64,000 nt of DNA from positions 2,805,636 to 2,869,635 of the forward strand of contig NZ_NIST01000001.1 of NCBI RefSeq assembly GCF_002335745.1. Direction: 5' to 3'. Below, in pieces: positions 27,270-35,666 of the stretch. Position 1 is the stretch's first letter. The number at the start of each line of letters is the position of its first letter. The notes under the pieces are model-generated. The model worked only from the letters and a program-made list of their open reading frames with translations. It was not told the origin of the DNA and searched no databases. The position numbers and the translations under genes were made by a program. Source of the DNA: Evansella halocellulosilytica (GTDB taxonomy: Bacteria > Bacillota > Bacilli > Bacillales > Salisediminibacteriaceae).

Positions 27270-28184
27270 TTATTGAAACAAATGTTCGAACTGGGAGTCG
27301 TGAACTTCGATGTCAATGTTATCAAATAATTCTTCTTGTTTTACAGACATCTTGGCAAGTTTTCGATTATTAAGAGCCGTTCTCAAGCTATCGCTAACTT
27401 CTTCTAGTTCATCTTCAAATGGATTACGTTCTAATGTTTCAATAATATGATAGCCAAACTGTGATTGTACAGGCTCACTTACTTCTGATACCTCTTGGTT
27501 AAAGGCTGTTTCTTCAAATGGAGCGGTCATCGTACCTCTCCGGAAAAATCCAAGCTCACCACCATCTTCACTTGAACCTGGATCGGTTGAATATTCAACG
27601 GCCAATTCCTCAAAACTTTCTCCATCTTGGATTCTTTCGTAAAGTTCAATAGCTTCTTCTTCTTCTGTTACAAGAATGTGACGAGCATTAACTTCCTCAC
27701 CTTTTTCATACTCAGCCTCGATCTCCTCATCAGTGATGTCACCAACATGTCCGATATGATGTTGTAATACGAGGTGTTTTAAAATACGTGCTCTTAGATC
27801 TTCTTCATTCATAACACCTTGCTGCTGCATCATTTGAAAAAATTGTTCATCAGATTGAGCACCAACTTCTTCTTTGAGAAGATTTATCTCTTCTTCAATT
27901 TCATCTTCATTAATGTTGAGAGATTCTGCTTCACCTTCAACGATTTTTTGTTCAACTAAATCACGAAGAACATATTCACCGTATGTATCTTTTAACGTCT
28001 GATAAAATTCTTCTTCAGTAATATCCCCAGAACTAGTAGATACGATTATGTCATCGTTAATCGATTCAGCTTCGTATTCTGGTTCACCGTTCGTATTTTC
28101 TGGCGCTTCTCCTGCATCTTCATCAGTACAGGCAGAAATAAATAAAATAAGAATGATGAAGAAGTAAAATAAACTTTTTTTCAC
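27270..28184 (-). CDS. prsA: Foldase PrsA, lipoprotein peptidyl-prolyl isomerase
   Basis: 304 residues. It starts at the GTG at 28184 (KKSLFYFF...), five bases after AGGGGTGA; the GTG at 28193 would lie inside the ribosome site. The signal peptide ends in a lipobox FISAC, with Cys19 anchoring the mature protein outside the membrane. An acidic linker precedes a helical N-domain, and the parvulin domain starts at VNARHILV and includes DPGSSEDGGELGFF and QFGYHIIE. PrsA folds secreted proteins after export. It lies in the yhaM-yhaL-prsA-scoC order known from B. subtilis. Confidence 0.94.
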   Translation of the reverse strand: MKKSLFYFFIILILFISACTDEDAGEAPENTNGEPEYEAESINDDIIVSTSSGDITEEEFYQTLKDTYGEYVLRDLVEQKIVEGEAESLNINEDEIEEEINLLKEEVGAQSDEQFFQMMQQQGVMNEEDLRARILKHLVLQHHIGHVGDITDEEIEAEYEKGEEVNARHILVTEEEEAIELYERIQDGESFEELAVEYSTDPGSSEDGGELGFFRRGTMTAPFEETAFNQEVSEVSEPVQSQFGYHIIETLERNPFEDELEEVSDSLRTALNNRKLAKMSVKQEELFDNIDIEVHDSQFEHLFQ

Positions 28185-28379
28185 GATGTTCACCCCTATA
28201 TCAAAAATATGTAAGTTAAGTACACTTTACTATAGCATACGATTAGAGGTTTGAAAATTGTTCACTTTCTATTCAAAAGCTTTCTCATCGGGTTTCGTCG
28301 TTGATGAAGTATTATTATTAAGAAAAGATCTTAAGATTATTAGAAAAGTCGTGATAAACGTCCAAACAAAATTGGGTTT

Positions 28380-28400
28380 TTTCAATACAATGTATTGAAA
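28380..28400. promoter_or_regulatory. 21-bp palindrome upstream of two YjcZ-like genes
   Basis: Perfect inverted repeat TTTCAATACA-a-TGTATTGAAA, eight bases before the AAGGAGG ribosome site of the gene at 28423. It could be an operator or an RNA hairpin; nothing else supports either. Confidence 0.5.
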
Positions 28401-28422
28401 GTTATATAAGGAGGTATGTACC

Positions 28423-28509
28423 ATGTCACATGGATATCACGGTGGTTTTGCGTTATTGGTTGTCTTGTTTATTCTACTCGTTATTATCGGCGCTTCCTGG
28501 GCGTATTAG
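28423..28509 (+). CDS. YjcZ-like tiny sporulation membrane protein (28 aa)
   Basis: 28 residues, MSHGYHGGFALLVVLFIL followed by LVIIGASWAY. A glycine/histidine head is followed by one membrane helix, as in YjcZ-family peptides. AAGGAGG lies upstream of the ATG. It is in tandem with the gene at 28548, whose product is nearly the same. Confidence 0.9.
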   Translation: MSHGYHGGFALLVVLFILLVIIGASWAY

Positions 28510-28547
28510 GATGAAGCTCATAAATAGAGACAAAGGAGGTGCGAGTG

Positions 28548-28634
28548 ATGGGGCATGATTACCATTCTGGTTTCGCATTGATTGTGGTGCTGTTTATCCT
28601 GCTAGTCATCGTTGGTGCTTCTTGGTTGTATTAA
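28548..28634 (+). CDS. YjcZ-like tiny sporulation membrane protein (28 aa), tandem paralogue
   Basis: 28 residues, MGHDYHSGFALIVVLFIL then LVIVGASWLY. It differs from the upstream paralogue at a handful of positions, mostly in the head. AAAGGAGGT precedes the ATG. A terminator follows at 28665. Confidence 0.9.
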   Translation: MGHDYHSGFALIVVLFILLVIVGASWLY

Positions 28635-28664
28635 GTTTTAATAGAACAGTACAAAGGTAATAAT

Positions 28665-28701
28665 AAAAACAAGCAGGGTTATTCACCTCTGCTTGTTTTT
28701 T
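28665..28701 (+). terminator. Terminator after the tandem YjcZ-like genes
   Basis: 12-bp perfect stem AAAAACAAGCAG / CTGCTTGTTTTT and a T run. Confidence 0.93.
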
Positions 28702-28703
28702 CA

Positions 28704-28883
28704 TTAAGTAAAGAAAATCCGGAAGTAAGAAGAAGTTAAGAGGATCGTAATTAATACGTTAATCGTACGAAAGACTTTTGACTGCCTCTCTTCAGGTATT
28801 TCCTTTTGTATACATAATGAATTTGTCATAGAATTAATCATAAATAAATACAAGATTGCAAAAAGAAAAAAAGGAATAAGCAT
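28704..28883 (-). CDS. Possible 59-aa membrane protein
   Basis: An ORF with two hydrophobic stretches (MLIPFFLFAILYLFMI and VLITILLTSSYFRIFF) joined by a charged loop. It ends just at the terminator at 28665-28701, which would serve both directions. The ribosome site (GGGGG) is weak. It is plausible as a real gene but unconfirmed. Confidence 0.45.
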   Translation of the reverse strand: MLIPFFLFAILYLFMINSMTNSLCIQKEIPEERQSKVFRTINVLITILLTSSYFRIFFT

Positions 28884-29000
28884 CTATTAACCCCCACACC
28901 TTAGGTAGACTCATACTTAACTTTATCAAAATATTGATAAAAATCATAGGACTTTTGCAGAAATTCTTAACTGTTATTTGAAAAAAATTGGAGGAATATA

Positions 29001-29582
29001 ATGAATGTACGAAACTGGAATCATTGGAAAATCGCATTTTTTTCATTAATTAGTCTTATTTTTCTCGTCATCACAATTGGTATCATCTGGCTTAATCAAG
29101 CATTAAATATTGATGAGTATGAAAGAAGGGATATTCCTTTATCTGAAGATGCTGAAGGATCTGTGTTTCATATTAATACAGAGAAAGAAGATGTGAATTA
29201 CTGGTTACAGCAACAACTTGAAGAAGAAACGGAAAACGAATTCAATCTATTTCTTGATGATGATGTTTATTTTCAAACGACGATAAACGTTTATAATATG
29301 AATATTCCAATTGAAATGGCACTGACCCCAGCTGTTACAGAGGCAGGAAATATAGAACTTGAAGAGCAATATTTTCGTGCAGGAGCTTTAGAACTGCCTT
29401 CCGAACATATTTTTAGGATCCTCCAATCAACTGTAGATTTTCCGGAATGGATTGAAGTTCACCCCTCAGAACGAAAGTTATATATCAATGTACGAGATGA
29501 AATCAGTGAGAACGTGCAAATAAAGGTTCAAACATTCGATTTGGAGGAGAATAGGATAGAAATTGAAGTTGTTTTGCAATAA
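29001..29582 (+). CDS. YpmS-like membrane-anchored protein (DUF2140)
   Basis: 193 residues with a short cytoplasmic N-terminus, one membrane helix (IAFFSLISLIFLVITIGIIW) and an extracytoplasmic domain with DVYFQTTINVYNMNIPIEM and PEWIEVHPSERKLYINV, typical of DUF2140/YpmS proteins. The start follows GGAGGA. The function is unknown; YpmS relatives are predicted lipoprotein- or envelope-associated. Confidence 0.85.
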   Translation: MNVRNWNHWKIAFFSLISLIFLVITIGIIWLNQALNIDEYERRDIPLSEDAEGSVFHINTEKEDVNYWLQQQLEEETENEFNLFLDDDVYFQTTINVYNMNIPIEMALTPAVTEAGNIELEEQYFRAGALELPSEHIFRILQSTVDFPEWIEVHPSERKLYINVRDEISENVQIKVQTFDLEENRIEIEVVLQ

Positions 29583-29697
29583 AAACAAAGATACCGCGGC
29601 TTACGATTTCGAATTCTATTTGATTATGAAAAGGGATGTCCTCAAAATTCTTTTGGCACGAACCAAATGAATAAGGTCCCTTAAGGGTCTCTGGTGG

Positions 29698-29745
29698 TAA
29701 AGTGCCCTTATAGGGCAAAATTAAAACCGCCCGGTTTACGGGCGG
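29698..29745. repeat. 48-bp repeat R3, second copy (inverted)
   Basis: Reverse complement of 27140-27187 with 3 mismatches in 48. Its GC-rich stem and following T run would also terminate transcription towards 29754. Confidence 0.88.
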
Positions 29746-29753
29746 GTTTTTAT

Positions 29754-30293
29754 TTAAGTGTTACTTTTAAACAATATGTGGAAGCCATCACGGTGCTCCT
29801 CAATAAGTGATGACTTTGGAGCTGCCTTTAATTGCTTAAAGTTCATATAGTCATAGACACACATACCAATATTCAATGCCGAGACCATTGCCATATAATG
29901 CAACCATTGTGGAAATATTAATGTCGTCATGACTGCACCAAAGGTGATTACGACCGCAGGTGAACTAATTGATAACAGAACGAGTTGTTTTGGTAATGGG
30001 TCTTTTGTTGAGTAATACATATATGGCCACTGATTTGTTCTAACTCCTAAAGTTGCTCTTTTTCCAGTAAGCCAGATTGGCAAACAATGTAGAAATAAAT
30101 GAGCTGGAAAAACTAAGAAAACGATAAAAAACAGAAAAACTAGCCCATAGTCAACGAGTGGCTGTTGGATATAGAACGTTCTAAATATTAAAAAATAAAC
30201 AATAAAATAGCTGATCATGACAAGACCAGAAAGGAACCAGAGACGTTCTTTCCCGAAATCATGCTCGATAGAAATTGTTTTCAAACAGTTCAT
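29754..30293 (-). CDS. Four-helix membrane protein, DUF3267-like
   Basis: 179 residues with about four membrane helices. The segment FPAHLFLHCLPIWLTGKRAT lies where DUF3267 proteins carry a HExxH metalloprotease-like motif, but here it reads HLFLH, without the glutamate. The ATG at 30293 has AAGGAGGTGG upstream. It sits between the YpmS-like gene and scoC, roughly where B. subtilis has yhaJ. The family call is tentative. Confidence 0.78.
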   Translation of the reverse strand: MNCLKTISIEHDFGKERLWFLSGLVMISYFIVYFLIFRTFYIQQPLVDYGLVFLFFIVFLVFPAHLFLHCLPIWLTGKRATLGVRTNQWPYMYYSTKDPLPKQLVLLSISSPAVVITFGAVMTTLIFPQWLHYMAMVSALNIGMCVYDYMNFKQLKAAPKSSLIEEHRDGFHILFKSNT

Positions 30294-30496
30294 CTGCTTC
30301 CACCTCCTTCATCATACACTATAGTAATTTACGATGTTAGGAGGGAGAAATCAAGTCTTTTTTAAAAGATATTTTCCTTGCATTTTTCAAAAGTCTCGTT
30401 CTCAGTTTTTGTAAATGTTCATCTTTGACTTTTCCATTAAGAAAAAAGCGATTGTAGAGACAGTGAAGACGGTCATTCCAGATAAAAGTATAAACG

Positions 30497-30524
30497 AAAA
30501 AAACCGGTGATCACCGGTTTTTTT
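30497..30524. terminator. Bidirectional terminator after scoC
   Basis: Fully palindromic AAAAAAACCGGTGA / TCACCGGTTTTTTT. It closes scoC; 30294-30496 holds no intact gene. Confidence 0.92.
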
Positions 30525-30586
30525 GAAATTGACATTTAATATGATCTATCACTCTATATAGAAATTAAGCATTTGTAATAATCTGA

Positions 30587-31174
30587 TTATGATGATTCCA
30601 GTTCGTTTTCCATTTCTTGATTTTTCGGTACTAACCTTCCGTCTTCTTCATCAAAATCAGACTCAAGCTTTGATAAGGATTTTTCAAATATCGTCATGAA
30701 ATCCGGTCCGTACACATGTTTTAATATACTCATCAGTTCTGAAAATTCCGGGAATTTCCCATACAAATCTTTTATAGGTAAAGACCCGCTATAAATACTG
30801 TATGTTGTTGGATTATAAGTCTCTAATGTTTTTAGAAGCAATTCTTCACCTTCGTCAGTTAAATAAACATAAGTATTACGTTTGTCAGTCTGACGTTTTG
30901 AAAACGTTAAATAGCCTCGTTCTTCCAGCTTCTTTGAAAAATTAAATGCTGTTGATACGTGCATGACACCGAATTTTGCAATATCCGAAATAGAAGCTCC
31001 TTCTAAGTGGTAGGATATCCACAAAATGTGATGCTCATTAATGTTTAAGTCATAAGGCTTAATCCAAGCTTGCCAATCTTTTTCAACAGACTTCCATAAT
31101 GCCTTGCTAAGCTGTGCAACCTTATGGCTAAACATAATAGATTGCTTCACTGAGTGTGCAGGATGTTGCTCCAT
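30587..31174 (-). CDS. scoC: Transition-state regulator ScoC (Hpr)
   Basis: MarR-family DNA-binding protein of 195 residues. The winged helix includes [20 protein letters not shown] for recognition and [18 protein letters not shown] as the wing. ScoC represses extracellular proteases and sporulation genes during growth in B. subtilis. The acidic C-terminal tail is typical. The ATG at 31174 has GGAGGGA before it. The neighbours prsA, serC, hit and ecs match the B. subtilis order. Confidence 0.93.
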   Translation of the reverse strand: MEQHPAHSVKQSIMFSHKVAQLSKALWKSVEKDWQAWIKPYDLNINEHHILWISYHLEGASISDIAKFGVMHVSTAFNFSKKLEERGYLTFSKRQTDKRNTYVYLTDEGEELLLKTLETYNPTTYSIYSGSLPIKDLYGKFPEFSELMSILKHVYGPDFMTIFEKSLSKLESDFDEEDGRLVPKNQEMENELESS

Positions 31175-31201
31175 ACTGTCCCTCCATTCTTATGTACTAG
31201 A

Positions 31202-31271
31202 GGATGTTCAAAAAGTTTCGAACATTTGCAAGACATGACTATTGCTGAGAGTACTTTTTGAACAGACTCTT
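31202..31271. repeat. TGTTCAAAAAG repeat (family R2), copy 3
   Basis: Starts GGATGTTCAAAAAGT and ends ACTTTTTGAACAGACTC, so the two ends pair. It lies just upstream of scoC. Confidence 0.8.
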
Positions 31272-31700
31272 GTTTTTTTCAAAAAATTCAATATTTTATT
31301 AGAAAAATGATATAAACATCATAACATAATGGATAAACAATACTCAATATCGTTTCTGTATTTTCTGAAAATTCATCGAAAAATAATGTAAATAAGCAAT
31401 TTTCCAATGGAAAAATGTGTTGAATTTATGATATTTTACTTCGGGCGATCTGCTATTTCTGATTGTAATCTTTTCTGTTTTAATTATGTTAATACTATTT
31501 ATACGTTGAAATATCTTTTTAAACATAGTAATTCATCGATAACGGAAGGCACTTATGCTTTTCATATACTGTCAGAATTTATAAAACCTATGGATGATCA
31601 TATAACTGAAACTAAGGCTTTCGTCATTTAGACTTGTACTAAACATAATTGTTTTTTGGCAAGCATAAGTCGCTTGCTGAGAACCTCTTTAACGATAAGT
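31272..31700. other. AT-rich gap between the R2 repeat and serC
   Basis: Very AT-rich, with only a short frame at 31407-31631 that lacks a ribosome site and shows no family-like pattern. I see no gene. B. subtilis has yhaH and trpP near here; neither is evident. Confidence 0.6.
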
Positions 31701-32783
31701 TTATAAATACTCTTTTTTGAATGTCTCCATCCAGTCTTTAAGTGCTTCCACGTGAGTCATTGGTACACCATTATAAAGTGAAGCACGGACTCCTCCGACA
31801 GATCTGTGACCATTTAATCCAACGAATCCATCAGAGCGAATTTTCTCTAAAAAAAGGTCTTCTAGCGATTGTTCTGCTAAACGGAAGGTGATATTCATGT
31901 TTGATCGTGATTGTACACGGGCGTGCCCTTTATAAAAACCTTCACTTTTATCTAGAACATCGTAAAGGAGATTTGCTTTTCGTTTAGCACGACGTTCCAT
32001 TTCTTTTACTCCACCTTCTTTTTTTATCCATTTCAGCATTAATCCTAGCATGTAAATCGAGTTTGTTGGAGGCGTGTGATACAGTCCGTCTTTTTTTACA
32101 TGGGTTTCATATGAGAGTATCGCAGGGATGTGTTTATTCGTATGATTCAGAAGCTCATTTTTTAGTATGACAATCGTTACTCCAGCAGGTCCTGCATTTT
32201 TTTGAGCGCCAGCATAGACGAAATCAACATCATCCCAAGTAACGGTCCTGCTAAAAATATCACTTGACATATCGACAAACAATGGGACATTACTGAAGCG
32301 TGGTAATGATGACCATTGAGTTCCATAAATCGTATTATTCGATGTGACATGCATGTATGAAAGGTCATGGTCAGCAAGTACATCTTGATATTCAGGAATA
32401 GACCGATATTCATCTCCTTCAGAAGAGGAATGAACGTGTGCATTTCCGATCTTTTTTGCTTCACTCAATGCTTTTTCAGACCAGGAGCCTGATAATATGT
32501 AACTTGATTTTTTCTCCTCTGTTAAGAAATTCATTGGTATCATAGCAAATTGTAAACTTGCCCCGCCTTGCATAAGAAGAATAGAAAAGTCTTTTGGAAC
32601 ATGGAGCAGTTCTCGAATTAATTGAAGCGTCTCGAAATGAATACCTTCGTATTCTTTACTGCGATGACTGAGCTCCATCACTGACATTCCTGATTCGAGA
32701 TAATTGAACATTTCTTCTTGAGCCTGTTGTAAAACTGAAGCTGGTAAAGCTGCTGGGCCGGGATTGAAATTATAAACCGTCAT
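31701..32783 (-). CDS. serC: Phosphoserine aminotransferase
   Basis: 360 residues, the family length. It converts 3-phosphohydroxypyruvate and glutamate to phosphoserine in serine synthesis. It begins FNPGPAALPASVLQQAQ, contains SGMSVMELSHRSKEYE and GGASLQFAMIPMN, and the pyridoxal-phosphate lysine lies in YAGAQKNAGPAG. No T-box or other leader was found in the 200 bp upstream. It stands alone between scoC and hit. Confidence 0.96.
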   Translation of the reverse strand: MTVYNFNPGPAALPASVLQQAQEEMFNYLESGMSVMELSHRSKEYEGIHFETLQLIRELLHVPKDFSILLMQGGASLQFAMIPMNFLTEEKKSSYILSGSWSEKALSEAKKIGNAHVHSSSEGDEYRSIPEYQDVLADHDLSYMHVTSNNTIYGTQWSSLPRFSNVPLFVDMSSDIFSRTVTWDDVDFVYAGAQKNAGPAGVTIVILKNELLNHTNKHIPAILSYETHVKKDGLYHTPPTNSIYMLGLMLKWIKKEGGVKEMERRAKRKANLLYDVLDKSEGFYKGHARVQSRSNMNITFRLAEQSLEDLFLEKIRSDGFVGLNGHRSVGGVRASLYNGVPMTHVEALKDWMETFKKEYL

Positions 32784-32983
32784 TGTTTATTCTCCTCTCT
32801 CATGAACATCAAATTACAAATCTTTTGACATATCGCTGTAATTAGATTTAATTCGATCTTTTTATTAAAAATCCTTTTAAAAAAACAAGCGATCATCTAA
32901 AAAGAGTATCACATCAGCTCTAACCCTTGTGCACGTTTAGGGAAATAGAGTGAAGTACACGAAAGACAATCACTTGTTTTAAA

Positions 32984-33118
32984 GGGGTGTTCAAAAAGTC
33001 TAGGAAAAATAGCTTAGTATCTCTGCCGCCTCACGTATGAATGCCATACGTTCCGTGACTCAAAACTTCGTCCCTTGATCTACTCGCTTATTTTATTCTT
33101 CATTTTGAACACACACTT
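32984..33118. repeat. TGTTCAAAAAG repeat (family R2), copy 4 (long form)
   Basis: GGGGTGTTCAAAAAGTCTAG at the left and CATTTTGAACACACACTT at the right, 135 bp in all. The interior has a CGTATG-CATACG hairpin. It lies just downstream of hit. Confidence 0.8.
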
Positions 33119-33130
33119 ATAAGATTATTT

Positions 33131-33568
33131 TTAATATGTTTTTACGTTTTCTCGAATTTCTGTTGCCATTTCTTGAAGCTGTCCAGGTTTGTACTGACTA
33201 CTATGATCGTGCCAAACCGCTCCAAACCCATCTCCTTTACCGTAACGTGGTATGAGGTGGAGGTGATAGTGAAAGACAGATTGCCCAGCTTGTTCACCGT
33301 TGTTATTTAAAATATTCATACCGATTGGATCGTACGTTTTTTTTAAGGCGTTTGCTATTTTCGGGACAGCAGCAAACAGAGGCATAGCAGATTCTTCACT
33401 TAGTTCATATACATTTTCTTCATGTTTTTTTGGGATGACAAGTGTGTGGCCTTTCGTCACTTGGCTTAAGTCTAAAAAGGCTAATACGTGATCATCTTCA
33501 TAAACTTTGGAAGATGGGATGTCTCCCGCAATAATTTTGCAAAAAATACAATCAGTTGCTTCTGGCAT
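33131..33568 (-). CDS. hit: HIT-family protein Hit
   Basis: 145 residues from the ATG at 33568, which has AGAGGTGA before it (the GTG at 33577 overlaps that site). The histidine triad HYHLHLIP and the N-terminal CIFCKIIAGDIPSSKVYED identify the HIT nucleotide hydrolase group. The substrate in Bacillus is not settled. It is divergent from the transporter gene at 33683; in B. subtilis the divergent neighbour is ecsA. Confidence 0.94.
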   Translation of the reverse strand: MPEATDCIFCKIIAGDIPSSKVYEDDHVLAFLDLSQVTKGHTLVIPKKHEENVYELSEESAMPLFAAVPKIANALKKTYDPIGMNILNNNGEQAGQSVFHYHLHLIPRYGKGDGFGAVWHDHSSQYKPGQLQEMATEIRENVKTY

Positions 33569-33682
33569 TATATTCACCTCTAACTTGTTTTTTTACATAG
33601 TATCACAACCACTTCCATAATGAAAAAGGCATGTCTATTTTCCGGCTATTCATCATACGAATGGACATGGGAGGTGTCTGGA

Positions 33683-34837
33683 TTGACAGCAGGAAAGCAA
33701 AAGCTACTATTATTTGTGATCTTATTTTTAATATTTACGAGTATTCACATGCAGTTTCCAGTTTTTACACCACTTGCAGTCTCTCTCGGTGCTGGAAGCT
33801 TTTTAATCGGAGTGATGATTAGTGTGACATCATTTGTTAACTTAAGTGGAAATCTCATTGCTGGGACTTATATTGATAAATATGGTGCAAAAATATTTAT
33901 TACGATTCCATTACTTCTACTTTCGATATCATTACTCATGCATACATTGATTTCAGAAACGGTCCATTTATTTCTTTTACGTGTATTAAACGGACTTATT
34001 CTTGCATTTTTAACACCTGCATGCATGACATTGCTTTCGTCATTTGGGAAAACGAGTCAGGAACAAAGCAAGAATATGGCTTTGAATACATTGATGATTA
34101 CAGCAGCAATGACAACTGCTCCATTAGCTGGCGGTCTGTTAGGTGAGAAGGTCGGAGCAGACGGAACATATATGTTTATCTCATTAGTCACTTGTTTAGC
34201 TTTTTTAATCGGGTACAAATATATTAGCCAACCTGTACTGACTGTAAGAAAATCATCTTCTTCTGAATCCGGACGCATAATAAAGAATTCTTCACTGTTA
34301 CCAGTGTTTTTGACAGCTTTTGCGGTTATGTTTGCCCAAGGAACATTAATGTACGAACTTCCTTTTTTATCGGTTGAGGCAGGTATATCAAAAGGTGACG
34401 TAGGGAAGATGGCAAGTTATATTGGAATTGGCACATTCCTCATTCTGGCTTTCGTATTTTTGCATAAATTTAATACGAAGTTTCGTACATTGCTTGGATT
34501 ATTAAGTATGTCAGTTTCTTTTGCCTGGATGATGTTTACCGGTCCAGTCGTGTCAGCTGGCAGCTTAGTTTTGTTTGGCATTTCAACAGGCATCTTGTTC
34601 CCAGCGATGATGACGCTGCTTATTGAAAATGTTGCTCCGGAAAGCCGTGGGAAAGCTTTTGCGATTCTTTCTGCCGTATTTTCAGTAGGTACGATTTCGT
34701 CACCGTTTATTGCAGGTGCTGTAAGATTAAGTATTTCACCTTACTTTGTCGCATGGTTTGTCGTGATGGTCATGGTAACGGTAATCGGCCTCCTGTTTTC
34801 TAGTACTTCAAAAAAACACCAATATTTAACTTCTTAA
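33683..34837 (+). CDS. Major facilitator superfamily transporter
   Basis: 384 residues with about 12 hydrophobic helices. The cytoplasmic loop GTYIDKYGAKIFI matches the MFS signature after helix 2. The TTG at 33683 (LTAGKQKLL) is chosen because GGGAGGTG lies six bases upstream; the ATG at 33620 has no ribosome site. It is an insertion relative to the B. subtilis hit-ecsA junction. The substrate is unknown; single-component drug or metabolite exporters look like this. Confidence 0.88.
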   Translation: MTAGKQKLLLFVILFLIFTSIHMQFPVFTPLAVSLGAGSFLIGVMISVTSFVNLSGNLIAGTYIDKYGAKIFITIPLLLLSISLLMHTLISETVHLFLLRVLNGLILAFLTPACMTLLSSFGKTSQEQSKNMALNTLMITAAMTTAPLAGGLLGEKVGADGTYMFISLVTCLAFLIGYKYISQPVLTVRKSSSSESGRIIKNSSLLPVFLTAFAVMFAQGTLMYELPFLSVEAGISKGDVGKMASYIGIGTFLILAFVFLHKFNTKFRTLLGLLSMSVSFAWMMFTGPVVSAGSLVLFGISTGILFPAMMTLLIENVAPESRGKAFAILSAVFSVGTISSPFIAGAVRLSISPYFVAWFVVMVMVTVIGLLFSSTSKKHQYLTS

Positions 34838-34919
34838 CTTTTCATTGGATATAAGATTCGTTATAGTTAAAGGGTGAAGTAAGAAACTATCGTATGTAAT
34901 AAAGGAGACGAGAGTCGTC

Positions 34920-35666
34920 ATGGACCAACTGCTAACTATTCAATCATTAACAGGCGGGTATCAAAAAAGCAAACCAGTCTTGCATGATGTCACTTTTTCT
35001 GTGAAGCCCTATGAAATTGTCGGTTTAATCGGTTTAAATGGTGCAGGTAAAAGTACGACAATTAAGCATATTCTTGGATTAATGGAACCTCATAAAGGAG
35101 AGGTTTCTATTCTTGGTAAATCGTTTAATGAAGACAAAGAGAACTACAGGCAACAAATCGCATACATTCCAGAAACTCCTCTCCTTTATGAAGAGATGAC
35201 GTTGTGGGAACATTTAGAATTAACAGCAATGGCATATGGATTAGATAAACAAACGTTTGAGGAACGGGCAGAAAAACTCTTAAAAGAGTTCCGGATGGGA
35301 AAAATGAAAAAGTGGTTCCCTAGTCATTTTTCTAAAGGAATGAGACAAAAAGTTATGATTATGTGCGCTTTCCTTACTAGACCTCCATTATACATAACGG
35401 ACGAACCATTCGTTGGATTGGACCCAATTGGAATCAAGTCATTTTTGGATCGAATGGTTGAAATGAAAGAGCAAGGTTGCGGTATTTTAATGTCAACACA
35501 CATTTTAGCGACGGCAGAAAAGTATTGTGATCGGTTCATTGTTCTTCATCAAGGGAAAATGATTTTAAAAGGTACGCTCACACAATTACAAGAACAAGCT
35601 CAAATGCCAGGTGCTGACCTTGATGAAATTTATGTTGAAGTGACAAAGGAAGATGAAAATGGTTGA
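34920..35666 (+). CDS. ecsA: ABC transporter ATP-binding protein EcsA
   Basis: 248 residues. Walker A GLNGAGKST is at 38-46, the signature-like FSKGMRQKVMI replaces LSGGQ, and Walker B ends in ITDEPFVGLDP. EcsA with EcsB forms an ABC exporter needed for normal protein secretion, competence and sporulation; in B. subtilis loss of Ecs blocks intramembrane proteolysis by RasP. AAAGGAGACG precedes the ATG. It overlaps ecsB by a few bases. Confidence 0.95.
   Translation: MDQLLTIQSLTGGYQKSKPVLHDVTFSVKPYEIVGLIGLNGAGKSTTIKHILGLMEPHKGEVSILGKSFNEDKENYRQQIAYIPETPLLYEEMTLWEHLELTAMAYGLDKQTFEERAEKLLKEFRMGKMKKWFPSHFSKGMRQKVMIMCAFLTRPPLYITDEPFVGLDPIGIKSFLDRMVEMKEQGCGILMSTHILATAEKYCDRFIVLHQGKMILKGTLTQLQEQAQMPGADLDEIYVEVTKEDENG

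Noticed and set aside
30330-30496. Minus-strand frames between scoC and the DUF3267-like gene that look protein-like (one ends in KVKDEHLQKLRTRLLKNA, another has a hydrophobic run)
   Set aside because: They are in different frames, lack a start codon and ribosome site, and run into the scoC terminator. They may be a decayed gene, but there is too little to call it.
31407-31631. 74-codon plus-strand ORF between scoC and serC
   Set aside because: No ribosome site, AT-rich random-looking composition, no recognisable motif.
32784-32983. Possible T-box or serine-responsive leader upstream of serC
   Set aside because: No T-box antiterminator sequence or terminator pair was found on the minus strand.
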